The position numbers and the translations under genes were made by a program. Positions 33,418-44,196 of a DNA stretch of 64,000 nt are shown piece by piece. The stretch lies in contig NZ_CP077084.1 in assembly GCF_014268275.3 (NCBI RefSeq), forward strand, positions 3,906,001 to 3,970,000, read 5' to 3'. The DNA comes from Pseudomonas tritici. Lineage in GTDB: Bacteria; Pseudomonadota; Gammaproteobacteria; Pseudomonadales; Pseudomonadaceae. The notes below the pieces were generated by a model. The model was given only the letters and a program-made list of their open reading frames with translations. It did not search any database and had not been told where the DNA came from. Position 1 is the stretch's first letter, and every line of letters begins with the position of its first letter.

Positions 33418-35643
33418 CTAAGGTAACCGTTCACGCCAGAACCTGCGTTGACTGCGCGCAACAACCGGTGGTGCAAATGCCCCCAGTTGCAGGCGCACGG
33501 CGCCCTGCTCGGCGCTGTCATAGACCTGGCTGCCCAACCGCTGGTAGCGTGCCATCACCTGCGGATGCGGATGGCCGAACGCATTGCTGCGCCCTCGTGA
33601 AATGAGCACCGAACGAGGGGCAAGGTGTTCCACAAACGCCCAGGACGAAGAACTGCGACTGCCATGGTGTGGCGCCTGCAACCAATCGGTGGGCACTGCC
33701 AGAGGTGAGGCGAGCATTGCCTGTTCCGCCGCGCGGTCGATATCGCCGGTCAACAGTAAGCGCTCACCATTGGCCTGCACCTGCAACACGCAGGACTTCG
33801 GGTTGCCACTGATAGCGTCCGGCCACTGCCACAGCTCGAACGTCACACCGTCCCAGGTCCATCGCTCGCCACTGTTGCACGACTGCGTACCGAGAAACGC
33901 CGGCAGGCCCTCGGTTTCCCCGCCCACCACGCGTTTGATTGGCATCCCCTTGGCAATCGCCCCCGCGCCGCCGGCATGATCCGCATCGGCATGGCTGATC
34001 AACATCATGTCTAACGCCTTTACCCCGAGTTTTTGCAACGACGGCAATACCACCCGCGCACCCAGGTCAAAGGTTCCGGAGCGCGGGCCGGCGTCGTAGA
34101 GCAAGGTGTGATGGCGAGTACGCAAGATCAGCGACTGCCCCTGGCCGACGTCCAACTGCACCACCTCCACTTGCCCATGGGGCACCAGTTCACGCGGGGG
34201 AAACACCGCCAGCAACAGCATCGGCAAGCCCAGCACACGAAATGGCACGCCCTTGGGTAATAGCAATAGCAGCGCACCGATCAGGCTCAGCAGCCAATAC
34301 CGCTGCGGTACCTCGGCCGGAATCCAGGCAGGCAGTTGTCCGGCAAGCCATGCCAAGCCCTTGAACAACCCATCCAACGCACCGCCCGCGAGCCATAGCA
34401 CTCCCTCCCCTATAAACGGCAGCGGCAGCAACGCTGTCCCCAGCAACGCCAGCGGTAACACCACCAGGCTGATCCAGGGCACGGCAACCAGATTGGCCAG
34501 CGGCGCACTCAGGCTGATGGGCAACCCCAGCACCAGCAAGACAGGTAACAATCCAACGGCAATCAACCACTGGGGGCGGGTCCACGCCTGCCACACGCTC
34601 CACGCCCCCAGCCGCCCACCAAACGCCAGGATCAGCACTGCCACCGCCGCAAACGACAACCAGAACCCCGACTGTAAACTGGCCAACGGCTCCAGGACCA
34701 ACACCCCATCGAGTGCCAACAGCAACGGCCACCACAGCCCCAGGTGCCGGAAGCGCAGCCGCCATAACAACACCAGCCCCACCATCACACAGGCGCGCTG
34801 CACCGGCACGCCAAACCCGGCCAGCAAGCCGTAACTCAGCGCGGCCGTGAACGCCAGGCCACACGCCCACGGCAGCCACGGCCAGGTTCGGGGCCAAAGC
34901 CCATAACGTGCCAACCCGGCGATCAACCCGTAGATCAAGCCCGCCAGCATGCCGATGTGCTGGCCGGATATAACCAGCAGATGCACAGTGCCGGTGTCCT
35001 GTAGCACCTGCCAATCAGCGGCGGCCAATCCAGAGCCGTCTCCCAGCACCAGGGCGATCAAGCCTGCTTCCCGACCAAAGGCATCCACCGCCATCAAGCG
35101 CTGGCGCACGCCATCCCGCCAGGCGCTGCGCGCCGCAGCCAGACGTTCGCCGTCCTTCACCGTGCCGGTGGCACCAATACGTTGGGCGAGCAGCCAGGCT
35201 TCCTGGTCAAATCCGTGAAAATTCAGCAGACCGGCCGGCCGCTTCAGGGTGATTGCCAGGCGCCAGCGCTCACCGCTGTGCACAGGCGGCCCGCCACGCC
35301 AGGACACTCGGATGCGTTTGGGCAACCGGGCATTTCGCGACCGGCTGTCGGCCAATTCGAAACGCACCCCTTCGCCCGTCTGCTGCGGCAGCCCAATGAC
35401 TCGCCCCTCCACCCAACGTGTCTGGCCGTCCAGGGTCGGCTTGAGGCGATCATCCAGCGCCCACTGCGCACTGATGCATGCCCAGCTCAGCCCCAGCAGG
35501 AAAAACGCCAGTGGGTAAGTGCGAAACGGCAACAGCATCAACGCCAGCACCAGCAAGGCGATCAGCCATCCCGCAGGCGGCAATGCCGGTAAAAAACGCA
35601 GGGCCAGTAACCCCAGCGCCAACGCGAACATCCCTGTCCTCAT
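33418..35643 (-). CDS. comEC: ComEC/Rec2-family DNA uptake channel protein
   Basis: The 741-residue membrane protein has an N-terminal soluble OB-like domain, the competence domain with many spans (residues 220-480: VISGQHIGMLAGLIYGL is diagnostic), and a C-terminal metallo-beta-lactamase-like domain (SHADADHAGG, TGDID, PHHGS) thought to degrade one DNA strand. AAGGG lies eight bases before the ATG. It reads in the same direction as the exbB operon. The frame is intact, so natural uptake of DNA is possible in principle. Confidence 0.95.
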   Translation of the reverse strand: MRTGMFALALGLLALRFLPALPPAGWLIALLVLALMLLPFRTYPLAFFLLGLSWACISAQWALDDRLKPTLDGQTRWVEGRVIGLPQQTGEGVRFELADSRSRNARLPKRIRVSWRGGPPVHSGERWRLAITLKRPAGLLNFHGFDQEAWLLAQRIGATGTVKDGERLAAARSAWRDGVRQRLMAVDAFGREAGLIALVLGDGSGLAAADWQVLQDTGTVHLLVISGQHIGMLAGLIYGLIAGLARYGLWPRTWPWLPWACGLAFTAALSYGLLAGFGVPVQRACVMVGLVLLWRLRFRHLGLWWPLLLALDGVLVLEPLASLQSGFWLSFAAVAVLILAFGGRLGAWSVWQAWTRPQWLIAVGLLPVLLVLGLPISLSAPLANLVAVPWISLVVLPLALLGTALLPLPFIGEGVLWLAGGALDGLFKGLAWLAGQLPAWIPAEVPQRYWLLSLIGALLLLLPKGVPFRVLGLPMLLLAVFPPRELVPHGQVEVVQLDVGQGQSLILRTRHHTLLYDAGPRSGTFDLGARVVLPSLQKLGVKALDMMLISHADADHAGGAGAIAKGMPIKRVVGGETEGLPAFLGTQSCNSGERWTWDGVTFELWQWPDAISGNPKSCVLQVQANGERLLLTGDIDRAAEQAMLASPLAVPTDWLQAPHHGSRSSSSWAFVEHLAPRSVLISRGRSNAFGHPHPQVMARYQRLGSQVYDSAEQGAVRLQLGAFAPPVVARSQRRFWRERLP

Positions 35644-35778
35644 GAATCATCCCTTTCAAGTGATCCACTCAGTCTTAGCCGGGCGTCCGACATTGCCTAT
35701 GATGTTTTGTCACAAAGTCTGAATTTTCTGTTTATAGAATGCGGGCATACTTGCCCCTCGAACTGACCTGGACCCCTT

Positions 35779-36294
35779 ATGCCACGGCGCTTATTCAAAC
35801 GGTACATGCCTGACCCCAGCAGTATCAGGGAACACAAGTCATTACAGTTTCTCGGCACATTGCTGCATGACCCGAACCTCTGGCACCTCAACCGGCACTC
35901 GGTCGCGCGCGCGATGGCCGTAGGTTTGTTCGCGGCCTTTATCCCGATTCCCTTGCAGATGCTGCTGGCGGCCGTCCTGGCGATTACCGTGCGCGGCAAC
36001 ATGCCCATCGCGGTCAGCCTGGTGTGGCTGACCAACCCGATCACCATGCCGGTGGTGTTTATCTGCACCTACATGACCGGCGCCTGGCTGATGAACGTGC
36101 CACCCCGCAGCCTGCCCGATGACCTGACCTGGGAATGGATCAGCGGGCAACTGAGTACGTTGTGGCAGCCGTTCCTGCTCGGTTCAGTGGTATTGGGACT
36201 GGTGCTGGGCGCCCTCGCCTACTGCCTGACCATGGGCTATTGGCGCTGGTGGGTTGCCCATCAGTGGAAAAAGCGCAAACAACGCCGCGCTTAG
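35779..36294 (+). CDS. DUF2062 inner-membrane protein
   Basis: The 171-residue protein has two to three hydrophobic spans and the DUF2062 hallmark: SVARAMAVGLFAAFIPIPLQ followed by RGNMPIAVSLVWLTNPITMP. It ends in a basic tail (KKRKQRRA). The function is unknown. Its stop overlaps the end of the convergent degraded sensor gene by a few bases. Confidence 0.92.
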   Translation: MPRRLFKRYMPDPSSIREHKSLQFLGTLLHDPNLWHLNRHSVARAMAVGLFAAFIPIPLQMLLAAVLAITVRGNMPIAVSLVWLTNPITMPVVFICTYMTGAWLMNVPPRSLPDDLTWEWISGQLSTLWQPFLLGSVVLGLVLGALAYCLTMGYWRWWVAHQWKKRKQRRA

Positions 36295-37011
36295 CAGGCC
36301 CGCAAGCGCAAATGCACGCGCAGCCCTTGCCCGGTGTTTTACGCCCACAGGCTGCCGTCCTGGCGTTGCACGGCGTTGCGGGCAATGCTCAAGCCCAGGC
36401 CGAAGCCACCATCGCCGGGGCGTGAACCGTCCAGGCGGGTAAAGGGCGCGAAGATCCGTTCCAGGTCCCCGTCATCGATCCCGCCGCCCTGATCCTCCAG
36501 CCACACATGCCAATAATCCCCTTCACGCCGGCCATCCAGGCTGACCACGCCGCCCACAGGCGAATGGCGAATAGCGTTGCGCAGGATGTTTTCCAGGGCC
36601 TGGGCCAACGCATTCAGGTTGCCCCGTACCCAGCACTCCGTACCTAGCAGGCAAGGCAGGCGCGACGCCGGCCAATCGCTTTCAAAACACGCGTTTTCGC
36701 GCAACATGTCCCATAACGCCTGAAGCTGGATATCCTCCTGGGGCAGCGGCCCGCGCTCGGTGTCCAGCCAGGCCAGTTGCAGGCTGTCTTCGACTAGGCG
36801 CTGCATGGCGTCGATCTCACGCCCCAACCGCTCGCGCAGTTGCGCCAGGTCTTGCTCACTGTCCCGCGCCATCTGCAGGCCCTGCTGGCCGTTCTGGCAC
36901 CAGGTCACCTGGAACCCACAGCGCCCCAGGTACTCATGGACCTAGGCGCCCAGCACGGGGGTCATCTTCGATGGTCAGGATACTGGGCAGGCCGATTGAT
37001 GCGGGATTCAT
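36291..37011 (-). pseudogene. Remnant of a two-component system: response regulator fused to sensor kinase (pirR/pirS position)
   Basis: From the ATG at 37011 the chain begins as a receiver domain (NPASIGLPSILTIEDD). An extra C in a C5 run shifts the frame; in the next frame DPVLGA is followed by TAG and then VHEYLGRCGFQVTWCQNGQQ, the normal receiver sequence. It then jumps in frame to the second half of a histidine kinase (RDSEQDLAQLRERLGREI, N box ENILRNAIRHS, G1 DQGGGID, G2 GFGLGLSIA). A TAA follows GSLWA, and the natural end NTGQGLRVHLRLRAC with its own stop comes after it. So there was one internal deletion, one frameshift and two stops. In P. aeruginosa the genes beside gacS are pirR and pirS, which control the enterobactin receptor; the name rests on that position. 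Confidence 0.85.
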
Positions 37012-37216
37012 TAGTATCTGCAAGTCATTCTCAATGGCCGATTATTCAAGATTGCCTTGCCGCAGGCAATCGCCACCGGGCGCCAAATGACTTCAAGATT
37101 GCCGTATGTCATTAATTTGCAAGATTCCACGCCGCGCAAATGGCTACACTGCGCAGGTGGCGCGGGCCGGATGCCCGTGCCGATCATAGATATCAATGTG
37201 GTAGCAGGAGAGTAGC

Positions 37217-39970
37217 GTGCTGACAAGAATGGGGATAAAAGGCCGCGTACTGTTGCTGACCTTATTACCGACCAGCCTGATGGCCTCGTTGCTGGGGGGC
37301 TACTTCACCTGGATGCAGCTCTCGGAACTGCAGACCCAATTGCTGCAACGCGGCGAAATGATCGCGGAGCAATTGGCTCCGCTGGTGGCGCCGGCCCTGA
37401 GCGCCCGCAACACCGACCTGCTGGAGCGCATCGCCACTCAATCCCTGGAGCAGCCGGACGTGCGCACCGTGGCGTTCCTCAGTCCGGACCGCATCTCCCT
37501 GGCCCATGCGGGCCCGACCATGCTCAACCAGGCGCCCATCGGCAACAGTTCCCATTTGTTGCAGCGCACCGGCAATGACGCCACCCGCTACCTGCTGCCG
37601 GTGTTTGGTCGTCATCGCAACCTTGCGGGCGACCTGATCCCGGATGAAGCCGACCGCCTGCTGGGCTGGGTCGAGGTGGAACTCTCCCACAACGGCATGT
37701 TGCTGCGCGGCTACCGCAGCCTGTTCGCCAGCCTGCTGCTGATCGCCATCGGCTTGATCTGCACCGCGGCATTGGCTTTGCGCATCAGCCGCACGATCAA
37801 CTCGCCAATCGGCCAGATCAAGCAGGCGGTGGCCCAACTCAAGGACGGCAACCTGCAAACCCGCTTGCCTGCGTTGGGCAGCCAGGAGCTGGACCAGCTC
37901 GCGTCGGGCATCAACCGCATGGCCGAGACCCTGCAGAACGCCCAGGAAGAACTGCAACACAGCATCGACCAGGCCACCGAAGACGTGCGCCAGAACCTGG
38001 AAACCATCGAGATCCAGAACATCGAGCTGGACCTGGCGCGTAAGGAAGCCCTGGAGGCCAGCCGCATCAAGTCGGAGTTCCTGGCCAACATGAGCCATGA
38101 GATCCGCACGCCGCTCAACGGTATCCTCGGCTTTACTCACCTGCTGCAAAAAAGCGAACTGACCCCACGCCAGCTCGATTACCTGGGCACCATCGAAAAG
38201 TCCGCCGACAACCTGCTGGGCATCATCAACGAGATCCTCGATTTTTCGAAAATCGAAGCCGGCAAGCTGGTGCTCGACAGCATCCCGTTCAACCTGCGCG
38301 ATTTGCTGCAGGACACCCTGACCATCCTCGCTCCCGCCGCCCATGCCAAACAGCTGGAGCTGGTCAGCCTCGTCTACCGCGACACGCCGCTGGCGCTGGT
38401 CGGCGACCCGCTGCGCCTGAAGCAGATCCTGACCAACCTGATCAGCAACGCGATCAAGTTCACCCGTGAAGGCACCATCGTGGCCAGGGCGATGATCGAG
38501 GACGAGCAGGAAGACAGCGTGCAACTGCGCATCAGCGTGCAGGACACCGGCATCGGCCTGTCCAGCCAGGACGTGCGCGCGTTGTTCCAGGCGTTCAGCC
38601 AGGCCGATAACTCACTGTCGCGCCAGCCCGGCGGCACCGGGTTGGGCCTGGTGATTTCCAAGCGCCTGATCGAGCAGATGGGCGGTGAAATCGGCGTCGA
38701 CAGTACGCCGGGCGAAGGTTCGGAGTTCTGGATCAGCCTGAACCTGCCCAAGACCCGTGACGATGTCGAGGATTTGCCTTGCGCGCCGCTGCTCGGCCGT
38801 CGCGTGGCGGTGCTGGAAAACCATGAACTGGCGCGCCAGGCGCTGCAACATCAGTTGGAAGACTGCGGCCTGGAAGTTACCCCGTTCAACAGTCTGGAAA
38901 GCCTGACCAACGGCATCACCAGTGCCCATCAGACCGATCAGGCGATTGACCTGGCGGTACTTGGCGTAACCGCCAATGACATCCCGCCCGAGCGCCTCAA
39001 CCAGCATCTATGGGACCTTGAGCACCTGGGCTGCAAGGTGCTGGTGCTGTGCCCCACCACTGAACAGATGCTGTTCAACCAGTCCGTACCCAACCCCAAT
39101 AGCCAATTGCAGGCCAAGCCGGCGTGTACGCGCAAGCTGCGCCGCGCGCTGTCCGACCTGATCAGCCCGCGACCATCGCGCAGCGAACCGGGCGAGCCGC
39201 TGTCCAGCCGGGCGCCGCGCGTATTGTGCGTGGATGACAACCCGGCGAACCTGCTGCTGGTCCAAACCCTGCTGGAAGACATGGGCGCGCGGGTGCGTGC
39301 AGTGGAAAGCGGGTATGCGGCCGTCGACGCCGTGAAACAGGACACTTTCGACCTGGTGCTGATGGACGTGCAAATGCCTGGCATGGACGGCCGCCAAAGC
39401 ACCGAGGCGATCCGCCAGTGGGAAAGCGAGCGCAGCGGCACGCCATTGCCGGTGGTCGCCCTCACCGCCCACGCCATGGCCAACGAAAAGCGCGCCTTGC
39501 TGCAAAGCGGCATGGACGACTACCTGACCAAACCCATCAGCGAACGGCAACTGGCCCAAGTGGTGTTGAAATGGACCGGCCTGGCCCTGCGTAACCAAGG
39601 CCCGGAACGCCCAACGGACGGCCTCGGCCCTGGCGTGAAATTGCCGGTGCTCGACCATGAAGAGGGCCTGCGCCTGGCCGCCGGCAAGGCTGACCTGGCG
39701 GCGGACATGCTCGCCATGTTGCTGGCCTCCCTGGAAGCCGACCGCCTGGCCATCACCATCGCCCGCGAAGCCAATGACAACAACGCCCTGATCGAACGTG
39801 TGCACCGCCTGCACGGCGCAACCCGTTACTGCGGCGTACCGCAACTGCGTGCCGCCTGCCACCGCGCCGAGACCCTGCTCAAACAGGACGACGCCAAGGC
39901 CCTGCACGCGCTGGACGAACTGGACATGGCGATTGCCCGGCTGGCGAGTGAAGCAAGGGTCAATGCCTAA
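37217..39970 (+). CDS. gacS: Hybrid sensor kinase GacS (BarA/LemA)
   Basis: The 917-residue tripartite kinase starts with GTG after AGGAG. It has an N-terminal membrane span, a periplasmic domain (about 38-165), a second span near 167-187, and a HAMP. The HisKA domain carries His294 in NMSHEIRTPLNG, the ATPase domain follows (NLISNAIKF, DTGIGL, GTGLGL), then a receiver with Asp717 (LVLMDVQMPG) and an Hpt domain with His866. GacS phosphorylates GacA, which induces small RNAs that relieve RsmA repression of secondary metabolism, biofilm and exoenzymes. All key residues are present. Any peptide natural product from the left cassette may be under this system. Confidence 0.97.
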   Translation: MLTRMGIKGRVLLLTLLPTSLMASLLGGYFTWMQLSELQTQLLQRGEMIAEQLAPLVAPALSARNTDLLERIATQSLEQPDVRTVAFLSPDRISLAHAGPTMLNQAPIGNSSHLLQRTGNDATRYLLPVFGRHRNLAGDLIPDEADRLLGWVEVELSHNGMLLRGYRSLFASLLLIAIGLICTAALALRISRTINSPIGQIKQAVAQLKDGNLQTRLPALGSQELDQLASGINRMAETLQNAQEELQHSIDQATEDVRQNLETIEIQNIELDLARKEALEASRIKSEFLANMSHEIRTPLNGILGFTHLLQKSELTPRQLDYLGTIEKSADNLLGIINEILDFSKIEAGKLVLDSIPFNLRDLLQDTLTILAPAAHAKQLELVSLVYRDTPLALVGDPLRLKQILTNLISNAIKFTREGTIVARAMIEDEQEDSVQLRISVQDTGIGLSSQDVRALFQAFSQADNSLSRQPGGTGLGLVISKRLIEQMGGEIGVDSTPGEGSEFWISLNLPKTRDDVEDLPCAPLLGRRVAVLENHELARQALQHQLEDCGLEVTPFNSLESLTNGITSAHQTDQAIDLAVLGVTANDIPPERLNQHLWDLEHLGCKVLVLCPTTEQMLFNQSVPNPNSQLQAKPACTRKLRRALSDLISPRPSRSEPGEPLSSRAPRVLCVDDNPANLLLVQTLLEDMGARVRAVESGYAAVDAVKQDTFDLVLMDVQMPGMDGRQSTEAIRQWESERSGTPLPVVALTAHAMANEKRALLQSGMDDYLTKPISERQLAQVVLKWTGLALRNQGPERPTDGLGPGVKLPVLDHEEGLRLAAGKADLAADMLAMLLASLEADRLAITIAREANDNNALIERVHRLHGATRYCGVPQLRAACHRAETLLKQDDAKALHALDELDMAIARLASEARVNA

Positions 39971-40076
39971 TGCTCCGCTTTGGATCTGCTTTTGATCTTA
40001 ATCTCAGGCGCCCCGTCAACCACGCTGGCCGCTTACTTTTGGGTCTTTCCAAACCCCCGTCGCCTGACAGGCCGTA

Positions 40077-40101
40077 ATCGCAGGCAAGCCAGCTCCCACA
40101 G
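40077..40101. repeat. Single REP half-element
   Basis: TCGCAGGCAAGCCAGCTCCC is one unpaired REP core between gacS and ldhA. Confidence 0.65.
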
Positions 40102-40148
40102 GGTTTATGTATTTATTCAGTCAGTCAGTTAGTGCAGAGAGCATTCCA

Positions 40149-41138
40149 ATGCGCGTCATTCTTTTCAGTAGCCAGACCTACGACCGCGACAGTTTTCTCG
40201 GCGAACCGCTGCCACCCGGCCTGGAGCTGCAATTCCAGCCTGCACGGCTCAACCTCGACACCGTGGCCCTGACCGAGCATCACGAAGTGGTGTGCGCCTT
40301 CATCAATGACGACCTCAGCGCCGCGGTGCTGGAGCACTTGGCCAAGGGCGGTACGCGGTTGATCGCCCTGCGCTCGGCGGGCTACAACCATGTGGACCTG
40401 GCCGCCGCCAAGCGCCTGGGCCTGACCATCGTGCGCGTGCCGGCCTACTCGCCCCACGCGGTGGCCGAACACGCGGTCGCACTGATCCTCGCCCTCAACC
40501 GCCGCCTGCATCGCGCCTACAATCGCACCCGCGACGGCGACTTCAGCCTGCATGGCCTCACCGGTTTCGACCTGGTGGGCAAGACCGTCGGCGTGGTCGG
40601 CACCGGGCAGATCGGCGCGACGTTCGCCAAGATAATGGCCGGTTTCGGTTGCCAACTGCTCGCCTACGACCCCTTCCCAAACCCGCAGGTCCTGGCCTTG
40701 GGGGCGCGCTACGTGAGCCTGCCTGAGTTGCTGGCCCAAGCGCAGATCATCAGCCTGCACTGCCCGCTGACCGCCGACAGTAAACACTTGATCAACGCCT
40801 GCTCGCTGGCACAGATGCAGCCGGGTGCGATGCTGATCAACACCGGTCGCGGGGGGTTGGTCGACACCCCGGCACTGATCGAGGCACTCAAGGAGGGCCA
40901 ACTCGGCTACCTCGGGCTGGATGTGTATGAGGAGGAAGCGCAGCTGTTTTTCGAGGACCGCTCCGACCTGCCCCTGCAAGATGACGTACTCGCGCGTCTG
41001 CTGACCTTTCCCAATGTGATCATCACCGCGCACCAGGCATTTCTTACCCGCGAAGCCCTGGCGGCCATCGCCGGCACCACCTTGGCCAACATTGCCGCAT
41101 GGGCCGATGGCCGGGCGCAGAACCTTGTCGAAGGATGA
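40149..41138 (+). CDS. ldhA: D-lactate dehydrogenase-like 2-hydroxyacid dehydrogenase
   Basis: Start MRVILFSSQTYDRDSF is the family start; a Met 14 codons earlier would add an odd leader. The 329-residue enzyme has the NAD fold GVVGTGQIGATFAKIM and the three catalytic sites NTGRGGLVDT (Arg), DVYEEEA (Glu) and HQAFLT (His). It reduces pyruvate to D-lactate. The gene follows gacS as in P. aeruginosa, though with its own leader. Confidence 0.93.
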   Translation: MRVILFSSQTYDRDSFLGEPLPPGLELQFQPARLNLDTVALTEHHEVVCAFINDDLSAAVLEHLAKGGTRLIALRSAGYNHVDLAAAKRLGLTIVRVPAYSPHAVAEHAVALILALNRRLHRAYNRTRDGDFSLHGLTGFDLVGKTVGVVGTGQIGATFAKIMAGFGCQLLAYDPFPNPQVLALGARYVSLPELLAQAQIISLHCPLTADSKHLINACSLAQMQPGAMLINTGRGGLVDTPALIEALKEGQLGYLGLDVYEEEAQLFFEDRSDLPLQDDVLARLLTFPNVIITAHQAFLTREALAAIAGTTLANIAAWADGRAQNLVEG

Positions 41139-41209
41139 TCAGCGGTCACATACCAGGCTCATGATAGGCCAGCACCCGTGATAGGATGCCGCGCCTATTT
41201 GGAGGATCC

Positions 41210-41650
41210 ATGGCCGAACACGATTTCCGCTTCAGTTTGCTGAGCCCGCAACACACCCTGATCGAATGCCGCGCCCTGGTGCCGGGCCGTTACCAGGTGA
41301 CTGGCAACGGTGGTTCGATCAAGCATGGCGACGTGCTGATCGTCACCCTGCGTGGCAGTAAAACCCTGTCGATGCGCCTTACCGTCGAAGGTGACGCACG
41401 CTACTCCATCCGCCCGGCCGGCCAATGGGTCGCCATGGCCCAGGGGCCGAAATTCGGCGAGTTGGAGATTCACACCTGGAAGGTCAACTGCGACAGCTGC
41501 GATGCGGTGCTGGAGTTCGAGTTTGCGGTGGAAACCAAGCTGACCAAAGAACCCCTGCAACCGGCCGCCAACGCGCGCATTGCCGAGTTGGGCTGGGCCA
41601 GCGAAGGCGACAAGCACCGCTGCCCGAAATGCCAAAAGGCCGCGCAATGA
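41210..41650 (+). CDS. Hypothetical protein with two CxxC pairs
   Basis: GGAGG precedes the ATG by five bases. The 146-residue protein has a beta-rich body (EHDFRFSLLSPQHTLIECRA) and two pairs of Cys, CDSC in the middle and CPKC near the end (HRCPKCQKAAQ), which suggest a bound zinc. There is no signal peptide. Its stop overlaps the start of the META-domain gene. The family is unknown to me. Confidence 0.78.
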   Translation: MAEHDFRFSLLSPQHTLIECRALVPGRYQVTGNGGSIKHGDVLIVTLRGSKTLSMRLTVEGDARYSIRPAGQWVAMAQGPKFGELEIHTWKVNCDSCDAVLEFEFAVETKLTKEPLQPAANARIAELGWASEGDKHRCPKCQKAAQ

Positions 41651-42051
41651 GAGGCCTGCTCTTGCTCGCCGCCCTCGGGGCGGCCCTGACGGGTTGCGCC
41701 GGGGACGCGGTCAAGCTCAAGCGGGATCATAGCTACGTGGTGGAATGGATTGGTGAGCGGCCGTTGATGGATTACGCGCACCTGACCGTCACCCTCGGCA
41801 CCGATGGCCGCGCCTACGGCAATGGCGGTTGCAACCACTGGTTTGCGCCGTACACCGTCGAAGGCGACAAGATCAGCTTCGGCAAGATCGGCAGCACCCG
41901 CAAGCTGTGCGCCGAAGCCTTGATGGAGCAGGAACACCGCTTCTTCCAGGCCCTGCAGGGGGTGCAGCGCTGGGATATCTCACCGATTGACCAAACGCGC
42001 TTCTGGCCGGCCGAGGGCAAGCCGATTCGCCTGTGGCTGGAAGAAGGCTGA
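41647..42051 (+). CDS. META-domain lipoprotein
   Basis: MRGLLLLAALGAALTGC is a lipoprotein signal with Cys17. The 134-residue chain has the META (HslJ-like) pattern: VTLGTDGRAYGNGGCNHWFAP then KLCAEALMEQEHRFFQAL. HslJ-type proteins of the outer membrane are tied to heat and novobiocin resistance in E. coli. It overlaps the upstream gene by ATGA. Confidence 0.85.
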   Translation: MRGLLLLAALGAALTGCAGDAVKLKRDHSYVVEWIGERPLMDYAHLTVTLGTDGRAYGNGGCNHWFAPYTVEGDKISFGKIGSTRKLCAEALMEQEHRFFQALQGVQRWDISPIDQTRFWPAEGKPIRLWLEEG

Positions 42052-42073
42052 TTTCACTGCGGATTGGCTTTTC

Positions 42074-42160
42074 TGTGGGAGCTGGCTTGCCTGCGATCAC
42101 ATCGACTCGGTACCACAGACACATTGAGTCGCCTGCATCGCAGGCAAGCCAGCGCCTACC
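42074..42160. repeat. REP pair
   Basis: Facing copies TGTGGGAGCTGGCTTGCCTG and its near complement lie between the converging META and TlpA genes. Confidence 0.85.
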
Positions 42161-42163
42161 AAA

Positions 42164-42625
42164 TCAGCCGCGTAAAGCCTTGAGCTTAGCCAACACCCCT
42201 TCCGCCGTCTGCTCACCCATCAGCTGCTCGCGCACCTTGCCCTTGTCATCAATGATGTAGGTCACCGGCAACGCTTCGCTGCGCGGGATATCAAAAATCC
42301 CCTCCGGGTTCTGCGCCAGCACGGTGAACTTGATGCCCAGTTTGTCACTGGCGGCTTTCAGCTCTTCACCCTGCACGTTGTCGAAATTGACCCCGAACAC
42401 CCCTACGTTCTGCGCCTTCAGCTGTTCGGCCAAGGCATTGAGCTCAGGAATTTCCGTGCGGCACGGGCCACACCATTCGGCCCAGTAATTGACCACCAGC
42501 CACTGTTTGTCCAAGCGTTCGGCCGCCACTTTCTGGCCATACTGGTCAACGCCGTAGTCATTACCGCAGCCGCTGAGCAGCAGGGTTGTGATGATCGCCA
42601 ATGCACCGATCAGTCGCCTAGTCAT
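42164..42625 (-). CDS. TlpA-family thiol-disulfide reductase, lipoprotein
   Basis: The 153-residue protein has a lipobox (TTLLLSGC) and a thioredoxin fold with WCGPC in NYWAEWCGPCRTEIPEL and a cis-Pro (EALPVTYIID). It is anchored in the envelope and likely reduces disulfides of periplasmic or cytochrome-related proteins. It is similar to CcmG/ResA-type proteins, but no cytochrome maturation genes are near. It is transcribed alone, opposite arsC. Confidence 0.92.
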   Translation of the reverse strand: MTRRLIGALAIITTLLLSGCGNDYGVDQYGQKVAAERLDKQWLVVNYWAEWCGPCRTEIPELNALAEQLKAQNVGVFGVNFDNVQGEELKAASDKLGIKFTVLAQNPEGIFDIPRSEALPVTYIIDDKGKVREQLMGEQTAEGVLAKLKALRG

Positions 42626-42740
42626 GGGGTAATCCTTCGCAAAAATGAACGTTGACTGCGACCTATCGCCTCTTACGGTTTAAGGACGGGCCGCAGCGCG
42701 GGTAGAATACCCGCCACCTTACGCAAGATGCGACCCGCAC

Positions 42741-44108
<1,368 letters not shown>

Positions 44109-44115
44109 CGTCCGC

Positions 44116-44182
44116 TATCGCAGGCAAGCCAGCTCCCACATTTGGAATGCATTCCCCTGTGGGAGCTGGCTTGCCTGCGATG
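44116..44182. repeat. REP pair
   Basis: Two facing REP cores (ATCGCAGGCAAGCCAGCTCC and its complement) form an extended cruciform between converging genes. Confidence 0.88.
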
Positions 44183-44196
44183 GCCTCACCTCGGTC

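Noticed and set aside
36339..36908. A separate, functional histidine kinase starting with GTG at 36908
   Set aside because: Its first residues are receiver-domain sequence, it lacks an H-box and membrane part, and stops flank it on both sides; it is part of the pseudogene.
37012..37045. Fur box before the pirR-like remnant
   Set aside because: An ATTGAGAATGACTTGCA stretch looks a little like a Fur site, but the match is too weak to list as a feature.
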